Part shown: piece after piece, positions 8,775 through 15,990 of the stretch
Numbering within the stretch: position 1 is the stretch's first letter
Layout of the letters: each line of letters opens with the position of its first letter
NCBI RefSeq assembly: GCF_030700245.1
Contig: NZ_JAUYZI010000021.1
Coordinates: forward strand, 43,250 to 107,249
DNA: 64,000 bases
Direction of reading: 5' to 3'
From: Methylobacterium amylolyticum
Lineage (GTDB): Bacteria; Pseudomonadota; Alphaproteobacteria; Rhizobiales; Beijerinckiaceae
Notes under the pieces: model-generated
What the model was told of the DNA's origin: nothing
What the model saw: the letters and a program-made list of their open reading frames with translations, nothing else
Databases searched by the model: none
Made by a program: the position numbers and the translations under genes

Positions 8775-9334
8775 TCGGGCCGGCCCGCGCTTCGCCCGCC
8801 GATTCCCGCCCGTCCTGCCCGCAGCCCAGCATCGCCTTCGACCCCCGAAAGCCGCTCCGCGGGGACGGTGCCCGACCGCGCGCGCCGCTGCGCTCGCGCC
8901 GCCATGCGGCGACGGGCCTCGACGCGGGCGCCGGCTGTGCGCGGGAACCGTTCCCGATCGCGTTGCGGTACGGTCCACGACAGTTCGAGTTTGCGTCGGC
9001 CGATCCCACCAACCCCCCTCATCCTGAGGCGCCGGAGCGTAGCGGAGGCCTCGAAGGAGCCCTCCAGCCAGCCGCGCGATCCCTGGAGCCCTCCTTCGAG
9101 GCCCGCTCGCGCGGGCACCTCAGGATGCGGTGGAGGGTTGGGGATGAGGTGGAGGGTCGGAAACACCCCTCGGCTCGCCGCCTCGTGTCCCGTGGCATTG
9201 CGATCGGGAACGGCTCCGAGCGTCTGTCGTGACGCGCGCTCTTTCACCGAACCGGCATCCCCTTCGGCGCAGAGCGCTCTATGTCGGGGCGCGGCGCGCG
9301 CCGCGACGGTCCTGCCATCCCCCCGGGAGATACC
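8775..9334. repeat. Composite dispersed intergenic repeat, copy 2 (gene-free stretch)
   Basis: This 560-bp gap has no convincing gene. The element is framed by the inverted pair GTTCCCGATCGC (8950-8961) / GCGATCGGGAAC (9200-9211); extended to 19 bp the arms match at 17 positions. Inside lie the segment shared with copy 1 (8970-9008) and the long palindrome at 9017-9130. Right of it, 9209-9275 is the second unit (core TGACGCGCGCTCT), also found at 46513-46583 and 62613-62652. The nested arms suggest a mobile or once-mobile repeat, or a large structured RNA when transcribed. Confidence 0.8.
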
Positions 9335-10333
9335 ATGACGGCGAAGCCGAAGGTCGCGTTCATCGGCACGGGCGGGACGATCGCGTCGCTCGGCCGCGAC
9401 ACCCTGGACATCCTCGACTACACCGCCACCGACCGGCGCCTGGAGGCCGACGCGATCGTGGCGACGGTGCCGGAGCTGGCGCGCGTGGCCGATGTGGTGC
9501 CGGTGCCGTTCCGGGCGGTGCCGAGCCCGGCGATCGGGTTCACCGAATGGCGCGACCTCGTCCGGCTGTGCGAGCGGCTCGCCGCCGAGCACCCGGATCT
9601 CGCCGGCATCGTGATCGGCCACGGCACCGCGACCCTGGAGGAGACCGCCTACGCGCTGAGCCTGACGCTCACCGTCGCGATCCCGGTGGTGCTCGTGGGC
9701 GCGCAGCGGCCGATGAGCGCCCTGTCGACCGATGCCGGGCTCAACCTCGTGGCCGCGGTTCGGGTCGCGGCGGCGCCGGCGTCCCGCGGGCGCGGGGTGC
9801 TCGTGGTGCTCAACGACGAGATCCAGGCGGCGCGGGAGGTGACCAAGACCTCGGTGGCGCGGCTCCAGACCTTCCGCACGCCGGATTTCGGGGTGCTCGG
9901 CCAGGTCGACGGCGCCGACGTGCGCTATTACCGGCGCTCCGAGCGGACGCCGCCGCGCATGGCCTTCGACATCCGGACGCTCGACGCCCTGCCGCGGGTC
10001 GACGTGTCCTACGCCTGCGCCGATGCCGACGGCACCGCGGTGCGGGCGTTCCGGGCGGCCGGGGCGCGGGGGCTCGTCTCTGCCGGCCTCGCCCCCGGCA
10101 TGGCGCCGCCGGCCGAGGCCGACGCCCTCGCCGAGGCGGTCCGGGCGGGCGTGGTGGTGGTGATGTCGACCCGGGCGGGCAGCGGCGTGGTGCCGCTCAC
10201 CACCCGGCTCGCCGATCGCGGGATCCTCAGCGCCGACAACCTCACGCCGCAGAAGGCCCGGATCCTGCTCGCGCTGGCGCTGACCGTCACGGAGGAGCCC
10301 GAGGCGGTGGCCCGGCTCTTCGCCAAGTATTGA
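9335..10333 (+). CDS. L-asparaginase-family protein with altered TDT motif
   Basis: Asparaginases hydrolyse L-asparagine to aspartate and ammonia. The 332-residue protein has the N-terminal nucleophile motif GTGGTIAS (T15), the GAQRPMSALSTDAG segment and the lysine motif REVTKT (K171). In the second catalytic box, however, the usual H-G-T-D-T is HGTAT (96-100), so the substrate-binding aspartate is alanine (A99). There is no signal peptide, so it is probably cytoplasmic. The start at 9335 is preceded by GGGAGA; an earlier in-frame start at 9281 adds 18 unconserved residues. It is followed 12 bp later by an isochorismatase-fold hydrolase. Activity on asparagine is uncertain given the substitution. 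Confidence 0.8.
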   Translation: MTAKPKVAFIGTGGTIASLGRDTLDILDYTATDRRLEADAIVATVPELARVADVVPVPFRAVPSPAIGFTEWRDLVRLCERLAAEHPDLAGIVIGHGTATLEETAYALSLTLTVAIPVVLVGAQRPMSALSTDAGLNLVAAVRVAAAPASRGRGVLVVLNDEIQAAREVTKTSVARLQTFRTPDFGVLGQVDGADVRYYRRSERTPPRMAFDIRTLDALPRVDVSYACADADGTAVRAFRAAGARGLVSAGLAPGMAPPAEADALAEAVRAGVVVVMSTRAGSGVVPLTTRLADRGILSADNLTPQKARILLALALTVTEEPEAVARLFAKY

Positions 10334-10345
10334 GGAGGCCCCGCC

Positions 10346-10873
10346 ATGCCGCTGGTCGACCCCGCCCGCTCCCTCCTCCTCGTCGTCGACATGCAGGCCC
10401 GGCTGATGGCCGCGATCGACGCGGCGGAGGCGGTGATCGCCAACGCCCGCCGCCTGGTCGAGGCGGCGGGCCTGCTCGGCGTGCCGATCCTGCGCACCGA
10501 GCAGAACCCGGCCGGCCTCGGCCCGACGCTGCCGGAGCTGGCGGCCGGGACGGCGGTGGCGAAGATGGCCTTCGACGCCACCCGGGCCGCGGGGGTGCTC
10601 GACGCGCTGCCGGAGGGGCACGATGTGATCGCCACGGGCTGCGAGGCGCATATCTGCGTGCTGCAGACGGTGGTCGGGCTGCGGGCGGCCGGCCGCCGGG
10701 TGTTCGCGGTGCGCGACGCGGTCGGCTCGCGCCGGCGCGAGAGCGTCGAGGCCGGGCTCGCGCGGATGGCCGCCCACGGGGCCGAGATCGTCACCGCCGA
10801 GATGGTCGTGTTCGAGTGGCTCGCCTCCGCCGAGCACCCGCGCTTCCGCGAGGCCGTGAAGCTGATCAAGTAG
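10346..10873 (+). CDS. Isochorismatase-family cysteine hydrolase
   Basis: The 175-residue protein has the family triad: D15 (VVDMQARL), K73 (VAKMAF) and the catalytic C104 (CEAHICVLQT), with the usual non-proline cis-peptide neighbourhood. This fold includes nicotinamidases, ureidoacrylate and N-carbamoyl hydrolases as well as true isochorismatases; the exact substrate is not visible. It starts 12 bp after the asparaginase-like gene with a GAGG site, so the two probably form an operon for amide or nitrogen compound breakdown (inference). Confidence 0.85.
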   Translation: MPLVDPARSLLLVVDMQARLMAAIDAAEAVIANARRLVEAAGLLGVPILRTEQNPAGLGPTLPELAAGTAVAKMAFDATRAAGVLDALPEGHDVIATGCEAHICVLQTVVGLRAAGRRVFAVRDAVGSRRRESVEAGLARMAAHGAEIVTAEMVVFEWLASAEHPRFREAVKLIK

Positions 10874-11001
10874 CGGGCGGCGACACCGCGCGAGGCCCGG
10901 ATTCCGAACGGGCGCGCCCTCGCGCGGGTGCGGGCGGAGCCCGCGAACCCGTCGGGTTCTCACCCCGACACCCCACCGAAGGGCGGGGCGCTTCGGAAAC
11001 C

Positions 11002-11619
11002 CTATCCCCGGCGATCCTCGAGGGCGGCGCGGGTCGCCGCGTCGGTGCCGACGTCGCCGCCGCCCTGCATGCCCAGCGCCTCGATCAGGCGGACGCGGGC
11101 GCGGCTGACCCGGCTCTTGATGGTGCCGACCGCGACCCCGCAGATCTCGGCCGCCTCCTCGTAGGTGAAGCTCTGGGCGCCGACGAGGACCAGCGCCTCG
11201 CGCTGGGCGTGCGGCAACTGGTTCAGGGCGCCCTGGAACTGCGCCATCTCCACCCGCACCTCCTGCTCGGGCAGGACGGCGAGGCGGCCCGCGAGCGCGC
11301 CGTCGGCGTCCTCCACCTCCCGGCGGCGCTTGCGCTGCTCCGAGTAGAACAGGTTGCGCAGGATGGTGAACAGCCACGCGGTCAGGTTGGTGCCGCGGCG
11401 GAAGCTGTCGGCCTTCACCCACGCGCGCACCAGGGTGTCCTGGACGAGGTCGTCCGAGCGGTCGAGATCGTAGGTCAGCGAGAAGGCGAAGGCCCGCAGC
11501 GCCGGGATCGCCCCGAGCAGGAGGTCGCGCATCTCGGCGTCGGCGCCGGGGGGCGTGCCCGCGGGCGGTTCGGCGGGCGCGCCCGGGGGGGCGTCGGCGG
11601 GGGCGGCGTGCATCATCAT
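11002..11619 (-). CDS. ecfG: General-stress ECF sigma factor EcfG
   Basis: EcfG drives the alphaproteobacterial general stress response and is held by the anti-sigma factor NepR until phosphorylated PhyR takes NepR away. The 205-residue protein has an Ala/Pro-rich N-terminal extension (1-28), a sigma-2 region (about 33-98: FAFSLTYDLDRSDDLVQDTL, then AWLFTILRNLFYSEQRKR) and a sigma-4 helix-turn-helix (about 130-185: YEEAAEICGVAVGTIKSRVS). It overlaps nepR by four bases. Assignment rests on the sequence and above all on the nepR neighbour. No phyR is in the window. Confidence 0.9.
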   Translation of the reverse strand: MMMHAAPADAPPGAPAEPPAGTPPGADAEMRDLLLGAIPALRAFAFSLTYDLDRSDDLVQDTLVRAWVKADSFRRGTNLTAWLFTILRNLFYSEQRKRRREVEDADGALAGRLAVLPEQEVRVEMAQFQGALNQLPHAQREALVLVGAQSFTYEEAAEICGVAVGTIKSRVSRARVRLIEALGMQGGGDVGTDAATRAALEDRRG

Positions 11620-11846
11620 CGCGGGGCCTCCCTGTCGGTCGTCGCGGCGAGATCGTCGAGGAGGGCCTTCAGATGGTCCGGGACCGGCAGGGCGAGGACC
11701 GACGCGTAGTGCAGCCGCAGGCCGCGGCCGATGCGGGCGCGGGCGGCGGCATCGAGCGGGCGCCGCGCCGGTCCGGCCGGGGCCGCGACGGCGGCGTCCT
11801 GGCCGGCGCGATCCTGCTCCTCCGCTGCGTCGGGATTCTTCGCCAT
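11616..11846 (-). CDS. nepR: Anti-sigma factor NepR
   Basis: NepR binds EcfG in unstressed cells and is displaced by the sigma-like half of PhyR. The 76-residue product has the family core in its second half: an IGRGLRLHYASVLALPVPDH helix-turn-helix pair followed by LKALLDDL. The first 40 residues are an acidic/Ala-rich tail. Start 11846 is preferred because GGGGAG lies just upstream; a GTG at 11855 would add three residues. Its stop overlaps the ecfG start (ATGA), consistent with stoichiometric expression. Confidence 0.9.
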   Translation of the reverse strand: MAKNPDAAEEQDRAGQDAAVAAPAGPARRPLDAAARARIGRGLRLHYASVLALPVPDHLKALLDDLAATTDREAPR

Positions 11847-12118
11847 GCTCCCCACCGTGAGACGGACGGTGCGGCCGGGCCGGGATCGGGATGATCGGAC
11901 CGGCCGCGCGTCCTTGAGGCGGCGCTGGTAGGAGCCGGGCGTTTAATCCGTTCTGAATTCCGTATTCATCGAATTTTAATCCGCGCGCGGACGCGGTACT
12001 ACGGCCAAGATTGTCCCAGTCGGCCCGGCCCTGCCGGCGAAAGCTTGGCCTTATCTTGCGCGGGCGGGCGCTGGTGCGGGTGCGGCCAATCGAGCGGTCG
12101 GCGTTTCGCGGTCGGCTG
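11847..12118. other. Gene-free stretch between nepR and the genomic island
   Basis: This should hold the nepR-ecfG promoter (minus strand) and the left chromosomal flank of the island. The AT-rich part is 11940-11985 (TTTAATCC appears twice). I looked for an EcfG-type promoter (GGAAC with a CGTT about 16-17 bp on) reading towards nepR and saw only a weak GGAAT start near 11950. Nothing else is apparent. Confidence 0.5.
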
Positions 12119-12147
12119 TCGTGGTGCCGGTGGAGAGGATCGAACTC
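12119..12147. mobile_element. Left attachment-site repeat (att) of the genomic island
   Basis: A 29-bp sequence (core GGTGCCGGTGGAGAGGATC) is repeated exactly at 26162-26190, where it forms the CCA end, acceptor strand and T-arm of tRNA-Thr. The flanking bases differ at once on the island side (TCT here, CCG there). This is the usual signature of integration at a tRNA 3' end, with the intact tRNA kept at the integrase side. Confidence 0.9.
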
Positions 12148-12208
12148 TCTAACCGCTCAAGCTAAGTTGCTGATCTAAATTGGATTTGCGGCGGATTGAA
12201 CGGGCCGA

Positions 12209-12218
12209 TGTGTAGCAG
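12209..12218 (+). repeat. Possible integrase arm-type site (left)
   Basis: TGTGTAGCAG lies 61 bp inside the left att. The same decamer occurs twice in tandem at 26087-26096 and 26100-26109, just inside the right att and next to the integrase start. Short repeats near both ends of an integrative element often bind the integrase N-terminal domain; here this is inference from position. Confidence 0.45.
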
Positions 12219-12241
12219 TTCCGTGGGGCAGCCTCAAGGTG

Positions 12242-12406
12242 TCAGATCCCATCCTTCCGCTCCCCTCGAGCGACTTCCTTCCTCTCCTCGTCCGGAAGCG
12301 GCCGTTGCAATTTCAGGGCCTCTGCGGTGGGCGCCTTCAACCACGTCGCCCACTCCTCCGGCTTGGTCAGCAGCACCGGCATGGCCTTCGGGTGGATCGG
12401 ACCCAC
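12242..12406 (-). pseudogene. C-terminal remnant of an SOS-response-associated peptidase (SRAP/YedK family)
   Basis: Reading the minus strand from 12406 to the stop at 12242 gives 54 codons beginning VGPIHPKAMPVLLTKPEEW, followed by TWLKAPTAEALKLQRPLPDE. This is the conserved C-terminal segment of SRAP proteins (HMCES/YedK), which crosslink to abasic sites in single-stranded DNA. The N-terminal part with the catalytic Cys and the His is missing; the upstream sequence belongs to a different frame and gene. It is therefore a truncated relic at the island edge. Confidence 0.7.
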
Positions 12407-12422
12407 GATGCCTCTTGCCCTG

Positions 12423-12668
12423 TCACCGGGCCGGTGCCGGGGACCGCTGTTCGGTCGGTGCGGCCTGCGGGTCAGGGTTCTGCGGCACGGGGGTGCCCGT
12501 CCCGGGTTGGCCTGAGGCCGGCGGGTTCTGCCCCTCGGAAAGAGTCTGGTTGACTTGGGTCTGGAGCTTGTCCGCGGTCTCCTGGCCTATCAGCCCGTAG
12601 GACACGGCAGCCGCCAGCGCCACGGTGACGACGGCCCCGATGAGCGCGCGCTTGAGCTTGATCGGCAT
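12423..12668 (-). CDS. Small predicted membrane protein, unknown
   Basis: The 81-residue product starts MPIKLKRALIGAVVTVALAA and has one hydrophobic segment at about 7-25 with a positively charged N-terminus, then a Gln/Pro/Thr-rich tail (EGQNPPASGQPGTGTP). It could be a signal-anchored small protein. I do not recognise a family. Start 12668 is preferred over 12722 because the membrane segment then sits at the N-terminus. It is divergent from the gene at 12772. Confidence 0.5.
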   Translation of the reverse strand: MPIKLKRALIGAVVTVALAAAVSYGLIGQETADKLQTQVNQTLSEGQNPPASGQPGTGTPVPQNPDPQAAPTEQRSPAPAR

Positions 12669-12771
12669 CGTCTCGGTCCCCGCCCGCGCACACGGCGCGA
12701 CAGCTTCAGAACAGCGGCCCACCCGGACGGGTTCACGCGGCCGGGCCCATCACGAACCGAGAGGATCACCC

Positions 12772-13125
12772 ATGCACCACGATGCGCACGCCCCCGCAGC
12801 TCTGCGGACGCTCAATTTCCGCCCCGGCATCAGCGGCTTGCCGCGGGCGTTCAGGGTCCGCGCGATGCAGTGGCGGGGCGTTCTGTGGCTGGTGGCGAAG
12901 GATGCGGGCGCGGCCATCGGCTGGCACCCGGACACGTTCAGGCACCGCCGCGGGGTGACCCTGACGGGGGACGCCTGGAGCTATGCCACGGTGCCGACTG
13001 CCCGAGGGGCACACATGATGGCGGTGGTGTCCCTGCCGACCCTGGGGGTGATGCTGAAGGGCACTGAGGCGCAGCAGGCTAGAGCGTTTGGCCGGTGGCT
13101 ATCGGAGCCTAGGGGCGTGGTTTGA
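12772..13125 (+). CDS. Bro-N-like small protein (phage antirepressor style)
   Basis: The 117-residue product has a central segment resembling the Bro-N motif of phage antirepressors (RVRAMQWRGVLWLVAKDAG, then AAIGWHPDTFRHRRG), comparable with the family's W-F-V-A-x-D-V-x-x-x-L-G pattern. A GAGAGGA ribosome site supports the start at 12772. The match is short, so DNA binding is inferred only. Such proteins are common in prophage-derived islands. Confidence 0.45.
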   Translation: MHHDAHAPAALRTLNFRPGISGLPRAFRVRAMQWRGVLWLVAKDAGAAIGWHPDTFRHRRGVTLTGDAWSYATVPTARGAHMMAVVSLPTLGVMLKGTEAQQARAFGRWLSEPRGVV

Positions 13126-13323
13126 TGCGTTGTCAGGGGTGAGATGTCCCTCACCATCGAGCATCTTTGCACCCGTGGATAGTTATTTGAGCATGACACC
13201 ACACCTTGATGCTTGGATCAATGCCCCGTTCAGGCGGCTTTTGGCTGCATAGACTATCTATAAACCTTAGTCGATAAGCGCGGCCGTTCACAACGACGGC
13301 GGGAAACGCCAAAGGGAATGACC
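13126..13323 (+). other. Intergenic stretch with an AT-rich zone
   Basis: No gene is seen. The part at 13245-13285 is AT-rich (ATAGACTATCTATAAACC then AGTCGATAAG) and contains the loosely inverted pair AGACTA / TTAGTC, so it may hold the promoter for the small gene that follows. Confidence 0.3.
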
Positions 13324-13545
13324 ATGCTCTTCAAGTTGCTTGGGGCCGAGGTAGAGACCGCACACGAGACGCTCTTCGTGGCCCTGCCGGGGATCGGGGA
13401 ACTATGGATCGAGACCTGCGGCCGTGTCCGGGGGCGGCGTTGGGCCGACTACATGGCTGAGGGCGGGAGCCTGATCCTGTACCTCGGCAGGACGCACATC
13501 GTGTTCAGCCCCGCGCGTTCGGCGCCTCTTATGAGCGTGGCTTAA
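13324..13545 (+). CDS. Small hypothetical protein
   Basis: The product is 73 residues from the ATG at 13324, which has AAAGGGA at a normal distance; the ATG at 13318 is too close to that site. The sequence (MLFKLLGAEVETAHETLFVA... ending HIVFSPARSAPLMSVA) suggests a small beta-rich soluble domain. No family is recognised. It lies in the island, between the Bro-N-like gene and an AT-rich unknown. Confidence 0.45.
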   Translation: MLFKLLGAEVETAHETLFVALPGIGELWIETCGRVRGRRWADYMAEGGSLILYLGRTHIVFSPARSAPLMSVA

Positions 13546-13612
13546 CCCACTGTCATAAGTGGCATTTTGCTTCTTCGGACCACTAGGACAACCCGGCTGA
13601 AAGGCAGCTCCC

Positions 13613-14320
13613 ATGACTCATGTCACGATCACTCCCGAACTTCATTCCGAATTGTTGGTTCAGGTGGATCGCATAGAAAAACATGTCAGCAACGACCGCA
13701 TGAAATTGCGCGGTCTGAGAAAAGGAACAGAGGGTCATACTCAGCTTCAGAACGAAATACGCCGCATGGCTCGCCAGACCAACATATTTCGGAAACAGAT
13801 CGCTCATCTTGCCAGCGGAAGCGCCACGAAAGAGGAAGAAGAGGCGTTCACGCGAATAGTTTGCGAATTCATTCGTGACAATCAGCAGCGGCATCGAGAG
13901 AGTATGAGCCGATGGTGCAAGAAAATGATTGGTGAGGAGATGGTAGTTCCCTTGCCAGACGGTGGGAGGGCGCCAGCTTGGGAGCTGTGGTTGGCCCAAA
14001 TCCTATCTACACAGCCTGACGCCAATTATCTTACAGACGAATCCGTGAGAATATCACAGATCTACCAAGATTATGCGCCGAACGTACCTCACACCGAACG
14101 TTTTCAGCGAGCCTTTCGGACCGCGCTTAGGGGTATCGATCTCGCCGTTGAGGGCGATCAATTCGATGCAGACGATATGACCGTGCTTATGATTTTGAAC
14201 GGTCTTTGCACAGAAGATTTTACGATAAATGAGGTGGAATATGGTCCGTTGGTGCTCCTGAATGCTGACACGATCCGCAGGTTAGGCGCTAAACCGGGCA
14301 GCAGCACATTGGTGCACTGA
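13613..14320 (+). CDS. Hypothetical protein, AT-rich cargo gene
   Basis: The 235-residue product is not recognised. It begins MTHVTITPELHSELLVQVDR and is charged and helical for its first 110 residues (possible coiled coil 15-70 with many Arg/Lys/Glu). A C-terminal half rich in Asp/Glu and aromatic residues follows. Base composition is much lower in GC than the host backbone, which argues for recent transfer. It stands alone, with about 290 gene-free bases on its right. Confidence 0.6.
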   Translation: MTHVTITPELHSELLVQVDRIEKHVSNDRMKLRGLRKGTEGHTQLQNEIRRMARQTNIFRKQIAHLASGSATKEEEEAFTRIVCEFIRDNQQRHRESMSRWCKKMIGEEMVVPLPDGGRAPAWELWLAQILSTQPDANYLTDESVRISQIYQDYAPNVPHTERFQRAFRTALRGIDLAVEGDQFDADDMTVLMILNGLCTEDFTINEVEYGPLVLLNADTIRRLGAKPGSSTLVH

Positions 14321-14612
14321 CACCATTGGCTAAATCATTACCTGTCCAGTGTCACCGTCCCGCCTCCCCGTCGATACCTCTGGCCGATCCACGTCAGCGA
14401 GTTCGCTGCCTTGGTCGTCAAGGTGTCCCTGATGGAGGAGGCGGGACGGCGGAACTTGGTGCAGGACGCGGCCCCACGCGGGTTCACTCACCGTGCAAGG
14501 CTCACGGGAGAACGGCTCCGGGGGGAGAATAGTCGCAAAAAAAATCTGAGCCGGCATCGACATAACTCGCGGGCACAGTGTCCCCCTTGGCCCCCTCCCG
14601 AGCCCTGTGACA
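14321..14612. other. Gene-free stretch in the island
   Basis: I see no gene with a credible start and composition in these 292 bases. A run of A residues follows GTCGC at about 14534-14543. Small frames exist on both strands but have no family signal or ribosome site. Confidence 0.4.
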
Positions 14613-15179
14613 TCATGGCTGCTTATTATTCTCTCGCATGTACTCTTTCTGTCTTGCCTCGATGCTCTCCAATTTTGCGGCATAATCCCAGATCGGGCGT
14701 GCGGCCTTGGCTCTGTGCTTGGTGCGTAGATCCGATGCTAAGCGCCAAGCCTCTAGCCCACGTTCCATTGCTTCAGTTTCGACCGAGGCGCCAAGTGCAC
14801 CTTCGTTGAGCCACGCTGTATCGGAGATCACGCTCTGACTTTTAGAAACTCTGTTGCGGAAAGCTAAGGCGCGCTCCGCTAGATCTCTATCGAGGGCCAG
14901 CCAACCTTCTTGGTCCGGTGGAAACTCAGCAAGGGCTGGTAGCTTCGTCGTCCATCTCGGGTAAGCATGGTCAGGCGAGCACGGGGCGTTCTCATTGACC
15001 GCGATCAAATCGCAGGATGCCGATGCGAAAGCCTCTAGCGTCACGGCCAAACGAAGCGCGAGGTAGCTCGCTTGCGCTGATTGCTTCCGCCAGTCTCGAA
15101 ACGCCGGAATGACAGCTTGGATGATGGCTGACCCGATGCCAGCGCCGATGATCGTCTGGAATGTAGCCGATAGGTCCAC
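14613..15179 (-). CDS. Hypothetical protein with N-terminal membrane segment
   Basis: The 188-residue product begins MDLSATFQTIIGAGIGSAII, a Gly/Ile-rich hydrophobic segment at 8-25 likely to span or attach to the membrane. The remainder is helical and charged (DWRKQSAQASYLALRLAVTL; a Lys/Arg-rich C-terminus). No family is recognised. It is divergent from the serine recombinase at 15325 and shares with it the repeated TGTCCG region, so it may be controlled by the same protein. Confidence 0.5.
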   Translation of the reverse strand: MDLSATFQTIIGAGIGSAIIQAVIPAFRDWRKQSAQASYLALRLAVTLEAFASASCDLIAVNENAPCSPDHAYPRWTTKLPALAEFPPDQEGWLALDRDLAERALAFRNRVSKSQSVISDTAWLNEGALGASVETEAMERGLEAWRLASDLRTKHRAKAARPIWDYAAKLESIEARQKEYMRENNKQP

Positions 15180-15202
15180 TGTCGGTCACCTTTCCCGATA
15201 AT

Positions 15203-15315
15203 TGTCCGCATGGGTATGCCGTAGCGGACAGCGGCCCGAGTGACTGGAGCGCTGTCCGTAAGGGTTGACATCGACATACGGACACGTTTCTATACGAACA
15301 TCATCCTTTCGGACA
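15203..15315. promoter_or_regulatory. Divergent promoter with repeated TGTCCG half-sites (candidate res/operator)
   Basis: Five TGTCCG half-sites occur: the inverted pair TGTCCGC (15203-15209) / GCGGACA (15224-15230), the inverted pair TGTCCGTA (15253-15260) / TACGGACA (15277-15284), and a single CGGACA at 15310-15315. The two pairs are 50 bp apart. TTGACA at 15265-15270 lies between the arms of the second pair and, with TCTATA at 15289-15294 (18-bp spacer), makes a plausible promoter for the serine recombinase. Resolvases commonly bind inverted half-sites in a res region upstream of their own gene, so this could be both operator and recombination site. Confidence 0.55.
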
Positions 15316-15324
15316 GGTGTCGCC

Positions 15325-15966
15325 GTGCCTCAGACCGTCCTCTACGCCCGCGTCTCCACCACCGAACAAACCCTCGCGCACCAGCGCAAGCAGGCGGAGG
15401 CGGCAGGCTTCGCCATCGACGAGGTGGTGGCGGACGAGGGTGTGTCCGGGCTCACCACGGTCCTCCGAGAACGCCCGCAGGGGCGTCGTCTGTTCGACAT
15501 GCTCCGGCGCGGGGACGTGCTTGTGGTGCGATGGGTGGACCGCCTTGGACGGAACTACACGGACGTGTGCGACACCATCCGCGAATTGATGCGCCGGGGT
15601 GTCATCGTCCGCACCGTCATCAACGGTCTCACCTTCGATGGGGCGACCACCGACCCGATGCAGCAGGCCGTGCGGGACGCGCTCATCGGCTTCATGGCCG
15701 CGACAGCACAGGCCCAGGCCGAGGCCACGAAGGAAGCCCAGCGGGCCGGCATCGACCACGCCAGGGCCCGTGAGGACGCCTACAGGGGCCGCAAGCCCAG
15801 CTTCACCCGCGTGCAATTCGACGCCGTTCGGGATGCGCTGGGGCAGGGGACAGGGGTCAGCGAGATCGCGACGGCCACCGGCTTGAGCCGGCAGACGGTC
15901 TACCGCATCCGGGACAACGCGGTCGAGGCGGAGGCCGCTCTCGCACGCTGGGGTGCCGCGGCCTGA
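15325..15966 (+). CDS. Serine recombinase (resolvase/invertase family)
   Basis: The 213-residue protein catalyses site-specific DNA inversion or resolution. It has the catalytic S11 in LYARVSTTEQ, the conserved GVSGL and L-x-R-GD-x-L-V-V-R-W-x-D-R-L-G-R block (RRGDVLVVRWVDRLGR), a linking E helix (about 110-135) and a C-terminal helix-turn-helix (VSEIATATGLSRQTVYRI, about 178-195). The GTG start at 15325 has AGG upstream and begins exactly where family members begin. An in-frame TTG at 15265 is rejected because it is the likely -35 box. The partner site is probably the TGTCCG region just upstream. Confidence 0.9.
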   Translation: MPQTVLYARVSTTEQTLAHQRKQAEAAGFAIDEVVADEGVSGLTTVLRERPQGRRLFDMLRRGDVLVVRWVDRLGRNYTDVCDTIRELMRRGVIVRTVINGLTFDGATTDPMQQAVRDALIGFMAATAQAQAEATKEAQRAGIDHARAREDAYRGRKPSFTRVQFDAVRDALGQGTGVSEIATATGLSRQTVYRIRDNAVEAEAALARWGAAA

Positions 15967-15990
15967 CAGGTCGGGTGAGCGCGAAGCCGT

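Noticed and set aside
11847..12000. EcfG-dependent promoter before nepR
   Set aside because: No GGAAC/CGTT pair at proper spacing was found; the nearest match has a changed -35.
12119..12190. A second tRNA gene at the left att
   Set aside because: Only the 29 bp of T-arm and acceptor strand are present; the anticodon arm and 5' half are missing, so it is an attachment-site remnant.
15265..15966. A longer serine recombinase starting at TTG 15265
   Set aside because: The TTG is the -35 hexamer TTGACA inside the operator repeats, and the added 20 residues are not conserved; GTG 15325 fits the family start.
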